64,000 bases of DNA from Dreissena polymorpha (lineage: Eukaryota > Mollusca > Bivalvia > Myida > Dreissenidae), in the NCBI RefSeq assembly GCF_020536995.1, contig NC_068366.1, positions 68,967,530 through 69,031,529 of the forward strand. The letters run 5' to 3'. This document shows, in pieces, positions 45,863 to 59,979 of the stretch (its first letter is position 1; the number at the start of each line of letters is the position of its first letter). Both the position numbers and the translations under genes were made by a program. The notes under the pieces are model-generated. The model saw nothing but the letters and a program-made list of their open reading frames with translations. It searched no databases and was not told the DNA's origin.

Positions 45863-46280
45863 CCTTTTCATTCACTATACTTCCAAATAATAGAAGTTCT
45901 CTTGAATTACCTTTTATTGTAAATCTGACAGATGTTTGAAGATTTCAACTTTTTCATAACAAACATTTACTGGCTCACAGGCGGGAAATTGTATTCAAAT
46001 GTCATAGGACACTTACAAATATCAGCTGTGGAGGAAAGCTGGGTTGAACAGCTACGACAAAAAAATGAAGCCTCGACTTTGTGTGATGTACATTCATGTT
46101 TGAATGACATATCAAATCATCAAATCATAACTCCAGCAGTAGTATTGATGGTGTCACTATCAGAGATAGTATCATAATATCTGGATATACTTAATAGCCG
46201 TCATTGCTGCATATCAATATAACAACTCTAGCAACCCCTCCCCACCACGAACGAGAGATATACTGACTATAAATACATAG

Positions 46281-46422
46281 AGAATACTAGGTTAGCGTTG
46301 AATACAGAGAAGTTTATGTTGCGAGGCTTAGAACGCCGGAAGCGCGAGCCTTGGCGAGCGCTTTCGGTGTTCGAGCCGAGCAACATAAACTTCTCTGTAT
46401 TCAACGCTAATCCTAGTATTCT
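46281..46422. repeat. 142-bp near-perfect palindrome
   Basis: The left arm 46281-46321 (AGAATACTAGGTTAGCGTTG and following) and the right arm 46381-46422 pair over about 41 bp with one extra base. The 58-bp centre is itself palindromic in part (GAACGCCGGAAGCGC against GCGCTTTCGGTGTTC) and is GC-rich. It is a foldback/MITE-like unit; both strands have mirrored open frames as a result. Confidence 0.85.
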
Positions 46423-49080
46423 ATTTATCCCATTTGATTTTTTCAACGTGACATTTAACATAAATAGATCTAATAACCTTAACAATAATTTTAATTCAGT
46501 CATAAAAGCGCTTAAAATCTAACAAATGTAACCATGCGTAGTGATATACATGTATTTGTTCTGGTACGCAAAATAGTCTTTAAAAAATTCACACACAAAC
46601 TGTAAAACAAGTAAAAAATATCACCATATGCCTACATTCAATTTTACGCAGTATGCGAATTTTAACACATTACGACCGCGAAAAGAAGATTTTACTTTAC
46701 TATAATTCATTTTATTTTCGAAAGAAAATGATCAAATCCAATATGGCGGCGATTGCTCCTGACAAAATGCTGTCGATGTCAACATACATGTACACCATCG
46801 ACGACCTAGTTCTGGCTACCATAACTTTATGTCGCTTTTTATGATTTTTGACTGGCGCGACTTTGTACAGGTCTTTCAATACTAAATAAACTGTACGCTG
46901 AAGTTTCTTTAGCTATCGAAGACCTTGACAATTTTGACGAGTAAACAGACAATTGCAGCGACTGACACTTTATTTGACAAAATATACAGGGCAATACGTT
47001 TTCCGACTTCGGACGAATTTAAGGACGCGCAGAACGTGTTTTTTATAAAATGTTATGGGTATGCCGTGTGTGATCCGATGCATCAATGGCGCCCATGTTA
47101 AAATCATTTCCCCGAGAACAGGGAACGACAAAAGTACAAACAAAAATCAAAACACGTAAGAACTAGTATCTTACCTTTAATTATCCTTTAAAATCCATCT
47201 AATAATCCATTTAACTCAATAATTGACGATTTTGCATCTAGGGTCTTTAATAATTATTTTAGCATAGTTAAATAAAGACCCTTATGCCATTCTATCACTT
47301 TATTCAAATGAGTTTATGAACGCGATAAACTTTCTTCTTCGTCACACGCTACGTCATGTACTCTACATTACTGCTGTTCAAATGAACCGGAGCAGTTTAT
47401 CTAATAATAGCCGTTGGTAAACTCGGTTGCATTTGCAGATTTCTGCATACAAACATAATTATGTTTAAACTTGCACAATGTTTTATTTATCTATGGTAAA
47501 TGCCCTTATTGTACGAGAAAATAATTTAATATATAAATACACAAAGAATGGAAAACATTCCAGTACACAACAGATAAATAAGTAGAAAATACCCGTGTAC
47601 AAAATGGGACGTTCCCAATTCCAGTGTGGTGCTATTTTTACCATCTTATACTTTACACAGCTCTATGCCTAACGTGAATTAAATAGGAAAGCAAACATAG
47701 CAGATTATTCATGAACTGTGCGATATGTGTATGGCTTGTTGTACATTCTTAATATTTAAGTTAAATGTCAAAAGTATATGCTTTGGTTATAAGCAATGCA
47801 CATTACACGAAATAAGGAAAATGTGATCAATTGACAATTCAGATATGTCGACATACAGTACATGTAGAAAAAATGTGAAATAAGTCGCGTTTATAATAAA
47901 TCGTCAAAAAAATGAGGAAAATGACGCAACAAGTATGCCATTTTATGACGCCATCAATCAGCTGATTCATTATACGGATGGCGAAAAATTATGTCATATG
48001 ACTAGTTTTAAAGGTTGAAGGTCGTATAATTTTGAAGCTTAAGTTTTGTCGACTTTGTTATAAATAAAAAAATAACAAAACAAAAATCGTGTAATTTCAT
48101 ATTTTATTTCAACATTTCTTTTGGTGAATATGTCAGATATATGTTTTTCTGCAAAATGTGCACATTTTCTTCTAATGGGTGACCTTAAAATTCGATCAAT
48201 GAACCAAACAATATCGACCTAATTTTAGCGCATATCGCATGACGTCATTTAAAAAGTAGTCCGTGCACGCGACAGGTATATTCCACAGTGTTGAATACAA
48301 GCAAGTATATCCCACAACGTGTTATACCGTCAATGTCGCGGTGAAAATGGGATAAAAAATATGTATCCCAATACCACTTATAAATCCATATTAATTGTTT
48401 GAATTGTGGTCGTTCTAAAACGACTAGCTACAAAGGAGAGGATTCTAATGTCGCTGGCAATTTAATATGGTGTAATATATTAAAATAGATACAATGTTTG
48501 ACTGTTAGGAGAAAAAATTTCGATGAAAATGCGAAACGCTTACCACGTCTATATATATGTCAGCACGAGGAAAGCGAATTCGAGACGGATTCAAAATAAT
48601 CATCTATAGTAAGTTCAGAATTGCTATAAATAATGTGTGTGCGGTCGAAGAGCATTGAGCTGTTTGCGAGAAAAGGTCTCCAAGTAGTTCATATTTGTTA
48701 AAAATCAAAACGACTCAGCTCCTTATTATACATTTTGACAGTTTTCCTTTGTCAATGTATTCACCCCGGGAGTACAACTTATCATCTTTTGCGTATCCTT
48801 ATTGCAGGTTCATAAGTTGGTTTACCGGGCGTGGAAATGGTCAGTTATACGTTGCAGCGTGATTTGAAGCTCGAAAGCGTGACTCTCATGCCGAACTTGT
48901 AAGACTCGTCAGGTCTGTCTAATATGTGAATTAATGTCTTGATGCACATGTAATATTTCTGCATAAAGTGTTTCCCTAAGTTCGTTTGTCAAACATAATA
49001 TAAACACAATAATAGTTTGACCTGTGCTAAGAAATTCAATTTCAATTCGTAAATTTAACAACACGAAATAAAATGAGGCA
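46423..49080. other. AT-rich spacer
   Basis: No gene recognised. A CRE-like ATGACGTCAT at 48240-48249 and a GGCGGCGAT-containing block at 46742 (CCAATATGGCGGCG, YY1-like) are the only marked motifs; their use is unknown. Confidence 0.35.
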
Positions 49081-49103
49081 GATGTGTATTAAATATGGCT
49101 TTA

Positions 49104-49141
49104 TGTAGTACGCTTACAGCTTTATGTAGTACGCTTACAGT
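49104..49141. repeat. 23-bp tandem duplication
   Basis: GCTTTATGTAGTACGCTTAC plus AGC occurs twice in a row, with the array reaching about 49095-49141. Confidence 0.7.
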
Positions 49142-49690
49142 CCATACCTATCCATTTATGCATAGGATAACACGGCTTTGAATGGCTTTATATGCATGCA
49201 ATAAGTAAAATGAGTTTGATTTCCAAACAATTCATATGTATAACGAGTGTAAATGGTAACACTAATATTACCAGGTTTTTATTGAAATTATTTGTGCATT
49301 TTAAGTTGACCAGAAAGGTTTTTTCAAACAAATCTATACAGGACACTAAATATTGGGAACACTATAAACTTCCGTTTCTTAAGTTTAAGTATTTCCCTCA
49401 TGTGTTCAAGTCAGCCCTATAGGTGAGACCGGCATGGAATGCAGCTTTGATGGGGCTTATTTGCCCTGCTTAGATTCTTTCCATGAACATATCCTCATCC
49501 AATATCAGTTAAACTTCTACAAAGAAATTAGTAGATATTCGAATAAATTACTCAAATACATTGAACTAAAAGTTAACATCTAAAAGAATATGATATGTAT
49601 CTGTGTAACGCCTAATTACAAACTCTTTGTCGTTCTGATACCTGGCAATGCTTCATTCATTACAATGTACGTTATAAAGAGCTTGGGTCT
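49142..49690. other. Spacer upstream of C1q pseudogene D
   Basis: A 76-codon open frame at 49192-49422 has no known motif. No exon 1 (signal peptide and coiled coil) for the downstream C1q domain was found here. Confidence 0.35.
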
Positions 49691-49691
49691 T

Positions 49692-50101
49692 TCCCTGCTG
49701 CCTTTACTGCGTGTCTCACAACGCCAAATCTTGTTAGGTTAGACGTGGTTTGAGTTCATCAAACCGTACATTTCGATAAAGTGATCTCCAACGTCGGTAA
49801 CGCCTATAACCAGTACACCGGGGTATTTACAGCACCGGCGAAGGGAGTTTACGGGTTCCACGTTACCCTACTGGTAGAAGGGAGCAATGTCGCCTAGTTA
49901 GATATCGTGATTATTGGGCGACATTTTGACGACATGTACATCGAAACTTCCACATACAACAAACTGAAGAGTACGGAGGAGTTTTGGCTCCTTCAGCTGA
50001 ATGCCTACTTAGAAGTATGGATACAGACGACTTCCTTTGGATACCGTATCCACGGGCTATGTCACACGATGTTCTCCGGATATTTCGAGTATGAAACATA
50101 A
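49692..50101 (+). pseudogene. C1q domain pseudogene D
   Basis: The C1q exon alone: PAAFTACLTTPN, HQTVHFDKVISNVGNAYNQY, FTAPAKGVYGFHVTLL, EEFWLLQLNAYLEVWI, TMFSGYFEYET and a proper TAA at 50099. Two in-frame stops occur (TGA at about 49750, TAG at about 49896) but there is no frame change, so decay has been by substitution. The intron acceptor region upstream is unclear and the first exon is missing. Length and order agree with the 410-base exon 2 of the intact genes. Confidence 0.85.
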
Positions 50102-51480
50102 AGCATTTGCGACTTAACTTAGCTGTTATGTCTTCTTCGAAACAAAACAACTAAAAGTCTGCTTTGCAAAAGAAGTGTTATTGTTCTTGTTCGAAATCAA
50201 GCAATTAATACATACCTATGTAGTATGTACGCCTTTGCTTCATTATTTCATATTTGTAACGCGACAATTCAGAATACGTTACGCAAAGTAAAGTAATTTT
50301 TAGTGTGAGCGTTAATGTTACAGACCATATTTTGCAAATCAGTATGTGCTTAGAAGCCTTAGATACGGTATGGAAAGACAACCACTGCCTGTTGCAGCAG
50401 ACGACAAATGCTATATAGAGCGTCTGCTAAGAAAGATAACCACCACATTTGCCTGTTTATAGTTCACCACTGGTACACTGCAGAGGGTTTATATGACCAA
50501 TAGTGTTTAACAGCTTGTAAGACGAGATTGGCCAGTCTAGTGTTTATCATTGAAATCTGTACATATTGGCTGCTTTCAGGGAAAAAGGGGCTTAATGCAT
50601 GTCAAATAAGATTAGCCTGTGCATACTGATTAGCCTGTGCAATGCGCACAAGCTAATCCAGGACGACATTTTACAACAGCGAACACCTACAGTGCCTTCA
50701 GCGCTTTGATTAAAAGAAGCGATTTTCCACATAATTATCTTTTTTTTTTCATTTTTCGCAACACGAATAGTGTAAGTCAATCTGTGTTAAGAGCGTTTTC
50801 CTTACGCGTCTGCTACACAAAGTCTGAAGTTATGCAGACAAGTTCAAGTATTTGTTTTACGTACTTTTATAACAGCTTTGAAACAAGATTTACAAATACA
50901 TTAATATGTTAACCAGTGCATGTTATTATCATCCAGGCATTGTCTGAATCTTCATGAATACGTTATCTTTCTCAATCGATCGAAGGATGTCAGTTTAGCG
51001 AAATTTTGCATTCATGAGGTTACATCTCAATTGTTCAGTACCCGATTACGCGCGAAAATGTAAGATATCCAACAACGCGTTCATAATCAGTTATATGCAA
51101 GTGATTATCGACTTTGTCATTTGTCGCTTTTTACAATCATCCATTCCTTCCTTTTTCAATTTTTACTATTATCCGAGCGAATAATTGTTGCGTTGCCACA
51201 CTCCATTTGAAGAGTATTTATAAGGTATGTTATATTATCTCATTTTCTAAAAATTATTAAAGGAAACGAAATTTTATCAACCAGTTATGTGACGTTGCTC
51301 AATGCATGACTAACGGAATAAGTATATGATTTAGATTATTAAAAATTGGTTAGAGTTTGCAGTTATACAAGAATCCTATTGGAAATCAGGGAGTAAACAA
51401 ATACCTGCCCTAAAAACTCTGAAAAAAACGCTATGTTTATGTATTGAAAGAAAAGCTTTTTGAAAACTGGAATGTTCAAA
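50102..51480. other. Spacer with a foldback MITE fragment
   Basis: 50595-50690 holds GGGCTTAATGCATGTCAAAT, GATTAGCCTGTGC (twice) and GCACAAGCTAATCCAGGACG, part of the same foldback MITE family as at 6.1, 7.7 and 63.3 kb. The rest is AT-rich. Confidence 0.5.
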
Positions 51481-51499
51481 CTATATTACTATAGCACTT

Positions 51500-52230
51500 A
51501 AGGAACACTTCTCCTGTCTCATGGTGGATATGGACGGGCACTTTATCTTGCAAATGTGACTTTTAATAAATTCGACCTTATGACCTAGTTTTTGCTCCCA
51601 TACGACCCTGTTTTGGAGAGATATTATTATTGGGATAAATGTTTTGATCATTGTAAAACGGTACTGGACAATAAATGTGGTCTACAGAGTGTTCACAACT
51701 TTTATTTAAAATTGACCCAGTGACCTAGCTTTTGAACTCGCACGACTTGTCAAGAAACAATGGTAACTAATGTTTTTATAATGAGATTAATAATAAGATT
51801 CTGCAATAAATGTTTGTCTCTAGTGTTCACAAGCTTTTTTTAATTTGACCAAGTAACCTAAATGTTGACCAGTTGACACAATAACGAACTCGGTCGAGAT
51901 ATTGTGTGACACATGTTCCGATCTTAAGTCATGTAGATTGGGAAAACATATTGTGTCTATATTTTTCATTTTTATTCTTTAATTTGACTTAATAACCTAA
52001 TGTTTGAACCTCATATCATCCAACTTCGCACTCGGCAAAGATATCATTGGGATGGCGACTTTTTTTGGAAATAAATGTGGCCTCTAGAGTGTTCACAATA
52101 GTTTTCTGTGATTTAACCTAGTGACATATTATTCCAATTTCAAACTCAGTTGATATATCATAAGGACACATTTTTTGACAAAGTCTTAAGGAGATTTTGC
52201 AAAACATGTGGCTTCTAAAGTTCACAAAAT
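51500..52230 (-). repeat. Old tandem repeat (core of a hairpin-ended element, reverse)
   Basis: Five degraded units about 131-141 bp apart are marked by variants of GTGACCTAGTTTTTGAACT (near 51580, 51721, 51856, 51990 and 52121) and AATAAATGTGGCCTCTAGAG. The words are the reverse complement of the 1-1545 core. No ends recognised. Confidence 0.6.
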
Positions 52231-55200
52231 AAATTTTGACAATGCAAAAAGCAAATAAAAAGTATCATAATGCATAATGTTCTCCAAAAGCTAAAATATT
52301 CATATTATAAAATAAAAAATTGGGATCAGTGACTAATGATAAAACAGGAGCCGTGTTGAAATACATGTAAACTACATTGATACTAGACCAGGCACTTAAT
52401 ATGTAACTGAATAACCAAGCTTATTGTATCATATTGGAGAAATAGAAAAACTAAAGACACACAAATAATGGATATAAACGGGTATTACCAGTTTAGAAAT
52501 GTTTAAGTCTATGCATTTTGTTGTCATATACAGTTTTCAGACATGCAATAACTATGCATATGTTTTGCTGTTTATAATATATTTAAGTGCTTCAACTTTT
52601 AATACAGGACGAACAAATATATGAGCATATATTAACCGTGAATTACTTTGCGCTAGAGCGATGTTAAAAAGGGCTTACTCTAAAGAAAGTATACAAAATA
52701 CATTTAACATTTTTGTCAACAAATATTGATGACAAATATGCAAAATACAATGAAATTTATCACCTTATAGGGATGATAATAAGTGTAATGTTTATAACAA
52801 TAATTATATTATTTAAAACGAAAATTCGTTTTTATCTGCTTTGACTTATAATTATTCATTTACCTCACTGACTATTTTACCATGGTAAATACTTTTGTAT
52901 TTGTATTTTATATTTTTACGCACATACAAGGAGCAAATAAATAATAATATCAGCAATCAACATATCGTTTATATAAATTAAGAAAACTTTAATGCCGCAA
53001 GTAATATTTTGTGTTTCGTATCGTTTTCGAATAGAAATTAATAAATAATTTACAAGTAATTAGGCATTTAATCACATGAATAGCAGTACTTTCTTTAACA
53101 TTCATCTGTATATGTTTAATATAGTTACCAGAAAAAATATGTTTGAGACGATGCTATAATAATTTGATAAAGAATAAATGGATGTGGGGAGATGAAAGGT
53201 TAAATTAGAAGGGAGAAGGAAAATCTATACTTCGAAATATTATACTTCGAAAGTATTAATTATGTAAGCCTAGATAAGCGAAACATCCTCATTTAATACG
53301 AAATCATGCGAAGCATACGAAAATAAAATAACATTATTACTAACGACCGTTAAAATGAAAACAACAGTTGGGGCGTTCTGGTATTGAACTTTCGAAGCAC
53401 TAAAATATGTTAGACGCACTTTATTTATCAAATAAAAAACATACTTATTATAAACGTAATTTTGATCATTGTTTATATATTTTGGTATAGTATACAAAGT
53501 AAACAGCTTTCCTTATTGCCGTCATCATTGCTTGCAATGTTTGATGTCAAAAAGGACGCTCTGCACGTTACATTCCAGGCACATGTCCGTCTGCAGTCTA
53601 ATGCGATAAACATGTGTCCTTTCAATGTATACTGGAGGCATAGTATGTCATTGAGCTTTGCGTTTTATACCAAAACTGCATTTGCCTATACCAACACAAG
53701 GTACATTAACAATAAATAATATAACCTAGACAAATCGCAATATAAAGCTTAAAAAGTCGCTTCTATCCATTTATCAACTGAATGAATGTAGGATTCTACC
53801 TGTCGGCACGGTAAATATATATGTAATTAGAATCGGTCTCTTGGTCATAATTGTATGGGCACTATAAATTTGGTTCTCACAACCGTTAACAAAACAAACA
53901 CCCCTTTTTAGAGGCAGTCATAATTCAATTTTGAGCAATTCACTTTGGACTCAATTATAATTAATGTTTCAAATATAATTTGGAATCCATTCGTGCTAAT
54001 CGATATCATTCTCAAAATATCGATATTAAGCGAAAGCAAACAATTGGATACTTAGAATGCACAAACGGAATGAAAAGCAACTAATGTTTTAACCTTCGTT
54101 TGGTGCCATTGTAATCAAATGTACCTGCGAAGATTGTTTGTTTTACACCTTTTTAGGGACCTACTAGAATTAATATTCAAATTAAATAGCAATAAAAGAG
54201 AAGATATTTACATTAAATTTCCATTTCATTGCGCAGTGGTTATATACATAGCTGAGCATTCGAACCGTAACTCTCTTAAGCGAAATGTTTCGCAATTATG
54301 TTTTTGTTGTTTATGTTTTTGAGACATTTAATGAATAGAGGACTCGCAAAATACCAGGCACTTAAACTTGCCGTTAGTGTGAATAAAATTAAGTACCTTC
54401 TCTGTTTCTACTATAATGTGTGAATATTTTATTAGATTATTTCAGTCACAACAATATTAACAAATATTCCGCTTACAAACATGAATTAAAATGTATTGCA
54501 ACTCATTTTCCTCTCATATTGAGTTATATCAAAGAATTTATAATTACAGAGCTTTAAACTAAAATACATACATGCATTTGAAGTAAAAGATAACACAACA
54601 CAATGAAATGCAATCATAGAATATAATCAACATATAACTTTTTTTATTAAGCATTAATATAGCATATTTTGAATTGTTAATAGGACCAAGGTATCATTTA
54701 TCTGGCAATATTTCAAATTTAACTTAAATATGCTGACGTTCGAATTTCATGTACCGGTGCGTGTATTTAAATCTGAAACATATTCGTTAGTATAACAAGT
54801 CACACTATGAGTTTTAAATAGAATACTTAGAATGAATGACCATTAAAATTTCATTCAGTTTCAAGGAGGGTTTACATGGGTTACAACAGTCGTCCTTAAT
54901 GAATTCAATTAATTCATACAATGTTAGGAAGATATACCAACATTAGAGTGACTGGGGAAAGATTTAGTGAAAACAGTAAATGTCACTGATAAAATATGCC
55001 GCTTGTAATCAGCACAGAACACAATGTATGTGTAAAGAGCATAGTCATGGTATTGTTCAACATAGACACATAGTATATTTAATGAACGCACATTTATTAT
55101 TTTCTTGCACATACACTATTTATCGAGTGTTTTGGTAACACCGTAAATTGTTTTTTTACAACTTATATAAACGTTTAATCTTATTTATTAATGAACTGTA

Positions 55201-55870
55201 AAAATTATTCATTCAATACATACAATTAATAAATTAGACATAAAACCACCATTCCAGTGCGCTTGGTGACCAAGATACATTACATATATTCAGGCAATAT
55301 TAGAAAAAAAAACGTTTTTAATCTAAGTCTTTTGAATACAAATAAAATCCGATTACCACCTACAGACATAAAATATAATTCTAAAAATAGTAAATGAAAA
55401 AAAGTAGAAAACATTTCTACCAATTAAATAACGTATTTTGAAAAGCATTATGGTATTTGTTTCGGGTAATTTACGACTAATTCAATAGTTTACTATATAT
55501 AGTACAGGACCGTCGCATAAAATAATAGTTTCTACCATGTTCATTTTTCGATGCAACATCGTCAATAACATGCACTTATTTTCAAACTTCCTTAAAATAA
55601 TAATTTTAATTTTACAGAAGTGTGTTGGCATATGAATAAAAAAAAAACTTAATTGAGGCAGAAGCTAAATATAAATATGATAATATGCGAGCTTAAGTCC
55701 ATAGTGACGACACAATACAACACTAATAATACCGACGGTTACTCAAAGTAAAATGTTAAGTATTTTGTTTCATGTATCGATCTCTAAAAATATACATTGA
55801 TCGTTGTTATACTGCAACTGTTCCTTCCGGTTCACGTGGACATGTTTGTATAAATGCGTTAGTAGGCATA
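52231..55870. other. Long AT-rich spacer
   Basis: Very AT-rich with short homopolymer runs. Open frames here are under 90 codons and show no motif. No repeats or foldbacks noticed. Confidence 0.4.
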
Positions 55871-55879
55871 CATACTACT

Positions 55880-56790
55880 GGATGTGTAGTTCACGTTCAT
55901 AATTATGCAACAACACAAGTATTACAGAATGGGTAGTCCACGTTAATAATTTTGCAACAATACAAGTATTACAGAATGGGTAGTCCACGTTCATAATTAT
56001 GCAACAACACACATAGTACCGAATTGGGTAGCCCATGTTCATAACTATGCAACAATACAAGTTGTATTGAATGGTCAGTTCACGTTGATAATGATGCAAC
56101 ACTACAAGTAGTTCAGAATGGTTAGTTAACGGTCATAATTTTCCAACAATACAAGTAGAACCGAATGGGTAGTCCACGTTCATAATTATGCAAAAAATAC
56201 AAGTAGTACATAATGAGTACTTTACTTTCATAATTATGCAACAATACAAGTAGTACTGAAAGGGTAGTTCACGGTCATAATTCTCCAACATTACAAGTAG
56301 TACCGAATGGGTAGTTCACGTTTATAATTATGCAACAATACAAGAAGTACTGGATGGGCAGTTCACGTTCATAATTATGCAACAATACAAGTAGCGCAGC
56401 ATGGGTAGTTCACGTCATAATTGTGCAACAATACAAATAAGAAGTACTGAATGTGTAGTTCACGTTCATAATAATGCAACAATACAAGTAGTACAGAATG
56501 GGTAGTTCACGTTCATAATTATTCAACAATACAAGTAGTACAAAATGGGTAGTTCACGTCATAATTATGCAACAATACAAGTAAGAAGTACTGAATGTGT
56601 AGTTCACGTTCATAATAATGCAACAATACAAGTAGTACAGAATGGGTAGTTCACGTTCATAATTATGCAACAATACAAGTAGAACTGAATGAATGGCGCA
56701 CGTATTTAATTATGCAACAATACAAGTAGAAGTGAATAAATTGCTCGCGTATTTAATAATGCAACAATACAAATAGAACTGGATAAGTGT
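55880..56790. repeat. 47-bp minisatellite, about 19 copies
   Basis: The unit is CACGTTCATAATTATGCAAC followed by AATACAAGTAGTACAGAATG and GGTAGTT. Units in the middle are near-identical, while both edges are diverged. A three-unit block with GAAGTACTGAATGTGTAG at 56441 recurs at 56585, giving a higher-order repeat of 144 bp. Minus-strand frames through it are repeat read-through, not genes. Confidence 0.9.
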
Positions 56791-59499
56791 CTTGCGTATA
56801 TAGTCAAGGATACTATAAGCATTTTATTCCGATCTTGCGTCGTGTGCAAAAATTACCTTTCCATACTCATGTCACATCTTCTTGTTGTTGATGTTAAAAG
56901 TTGTCATGTAATTTAACGACGATATTTTGAAGTTTTATGTAAATCTTACAACAGTGAGCATTATATATCTATTGGACATATTGAATTATTATTTCAATCA
57001 TTTTAGTTACGTAAAAAATCTAAGCACAATAATATAAAGATTGTATACAAACTACTTTGCTATCACAGACTTGTTTGTCAGTGTTATTTCAATTACTTGA
57101 TTCCACTATAACATTGCCGTGAAAACACTGTGGCTTATCTTGTACAAATTCTGTTACGCACAATTTCGTATGTGCCAGTCATAGCCGGTATTGATTTTGA
57201 ATGAATTCCCTCCGCTTTGATTACGCAGTATCTGAAAGTGAACGTAAAATGTAATTATTTTAAAGTAGCATTACCTTTTAAAACATAATGCAACTAACAT
57301 GAGTTATAACGCTCTACATGAAAATTGTTGCACTCTTTGTATTCACACAAATCAGCTGCTTAATACACTGAACATCACTTTCTTTCAAAGATTATCAGAC
57401 AATATGCTATGATAATATTCATTTGCAACACAGAGTTGACTTAACAAGACACTATTCGTAAGCATCAATAAGGTTCAACGATTCAAAGATATTTCCTTTT
57501 GGTGCGTCATATTAAAATTGTGCTGAGTGCACAGCATGACGATACGAAAACGTAATTTTCGAAAATTTTAATACAACATGTTCAAAGTACAATTTTCAAT
57601 GAATACTATTATGTGAAGACTCACTTTTACGGTATATGTATATTTTAAAAAAAATGCTGTATGGTATCAATATCGGTGTTGATCGACTTGTAAGGTAAAC
57701 AAAAAGTTACTTATTTTCATTAATTTCTCCTTAAAATAAGGCATGTAGGTCAGCCAATCATTTTCCGACATTTCATATTTTAACCATATATAAAATGTTT
57801 CATTTTTTAATTTAATAAGGGCGTTAATTGTCATACGTTTTCAAAATCTATTTTAAACACAAATTTGTGTCCTCACTTTTTAATCAAAAACAATTCATTT
57901 CAACGTGTACATATACAAATGCAATCAACATTACAAGGCAATTAAAACATATAAAAAGTAAACAAGTGGTCATTAACTATGAATACAGAAAACAAATAAG
58001 AAAAACGACAAACGTACACTTCAACGGTATGCTGCACTATATGCACAAAATACGTATACAAATAAAATGTTTAATATGATGTAAAATGAGCACTAGAATT
58101 CGAGACGTATAAGCAATATTCACAAACACATTTCTTTAAATATGTTGCCAACATATATAGTACAGTTTAAATATGTGAGTGTGCATCATATTTTTAATGA
58201 TATTCTATAGTTATTTTGTTGTAATTTATTATGATCGAAATTAACTCGACCATGAACACCAAAAATTAGGGTGGGTACCGAAAGTTATGATCGGTCGGGT
58301 TCTGTGAAAAAAACAAATATTTAATTTGGATAAATTATTCATTGATGCGTGTCATCGACGTTTTAACACCGGTTTTGTAGTGTAATTTATATTGACCAAT
58401 CCGATGGAAAGTTCTCGTACTAAAATGAAAACCATTTGCAATCATTCGGGCTTCGGGCAAATTATCCCGCACCCACGTTACCACCCACGCGCCATATTTG
58501 TTTGTTGTATATGTTGTGTCGTGTTTTGTTTTTTGTTTTACAAAATTTGTGATTTTTCGATATCCCCGGTTGCATTAAATTGAATATCGATAGGATATGA
58601 ACACCTGCGGGTATGTTTAAGGTAAAATATCGTATTATTGCTTTTATCAGTCATAGGGATTTTTAATTGAGTTATTAATTAAAAATAATATTGTTAGTTT
58701 TTTATTTCGGAATGTAAAGTGCATACAATTAAAGTTGTGAGTATATATGGATTAATGATACCAGATTAATACTAGATCAGTTAATGATTATTTAATGTTC
58801 TTCTTGGTTCGTATAGAGCAAACATGCTGCATTTTTATTTTTATTTTATCATAATTGTTATTGATTATGGAGTGATGAATACAACGTATAATTTGACAGA
58901 GCCTCGGGTCTCGTCCGTACTCATGCCATTGAAAGAAAAGAAAATTAAATAAATATGAAAAACAAAGACAATACAAGGAAAAGAAAACAGATATGCAGCA
59001 AAATTGCGGATCCCGACCATCATATTAAATGAATATTGTTTGAATATCGAATACCTTTTTAACTAAGAATATAACTGCTTTATGGAAATTCCCTGTACAA
59101 AACTTTTGATTTTTGACACCTTATACAAATTCAAAATATAGAATAAGATAATCGATGAAAGTACATAAAAAATAAATCCTGCGAGCAATACTTTTTACTC
59201 ACGAATTAGGTTGTCATAAAGACAGCCCTGTTGACCCGTACTGTGTTGTTGATGCATTACTTGTTACCCTAGCAGTTCACACGGTGTCAACAACTCTGAC
59301 CTAAACATGGGTATAGAGCACTAATGTTCTTTTTCGGCGTAGCTGTTTTACCCAGCTTTTCACCTTAAATGACTTAAACATAACGCCAGCAGACACGCAT
59401 TAATATATTCGAATATTTCATAGGCTAACTCTAGATTAAACCTCTGAACGTTGGATACATCACTGATTATGTGCTCACCGCAAAGGACGTATCACTATT
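56791..59499. other. AT-rich spacer
   Basis: No gene recognised. A GC-richer block at 58440-58500 (CTTCGGGCAAATTATCCCGC) is without known features. Confidence 0.35.
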
Positions 59500-59566
59500 C
59501 AGTGTAAGGATCCACTGACCCCTGGAGTGAAAGTCTATCGCTTAAACCATTCGGCCATCCGTGCTC
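59500..59566 (-). repeat. tRNA-like SINE fragment
   Basis: On the minus strand it reads GAGCACGGATGGCCGAATGG, then TTTAAGCGATAGACTTTCAC, then a weak B box GTGGATCCTTAC. It resembles a Leu/Ser-type tRNA head and matches a common bivalve tRNA-derived repeat. The acceptor stem does not pair. Confidence 0.55.
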
Positions 59567-59742
59567 ATACCATGAGTGATGTATTTTATACTATATACAA
59601 GATAAGTATTGATGCACAGCATCAAAGGGCGTCGGGAATTTCAGTGTAAAAGGCACTCAATGAAATTACATGGAACGATTTTTTTCTACTGTTAATATTT
59701 ATATATTGGCCGATTATTTTAAACAAAATAGAAAAAGATACT

Positions 59743-59860
59743 GGTATAACCATTATCTATAATTTTGTGTTATAACCCCCAAATAACCATTATTTATGAT
59801 GTTGTGTTATAACCCCAAATAACCATTATCTATGATTTTGTGTTGTAACCCCCAAATATT
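59743..59860. repeat. About 43-bp tandem repeat, three copies
   Basis: AACCATTATCTATAATTTTG plus TGTTATAACCCCCAAAT recurs three times with a few changes. Confidence 0.8.
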
Positions 59861-59979
59861 TCATAGTTCATTTTATTTACATTGGTTTCCTTTTTTTACT
59901 GGCATCCGTGTGCAGTTTTCATTAATGGAACAGAACTGTGTAGGTTTAACAAAATCTGCTTCATCTTGTAAGCGTAATT

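Noticed and set aside
46267-46522. Open frames on both strands with near-identical peptides
   Set aside because: They are produced by the 142-bp palindrome and have no coding character outside it.
55880-56790. CRISPR-like array
   Set aside because: Units are continuous 47-bp repeats without unique spacers, in a eukaryotic genome; it is a minisatellite.
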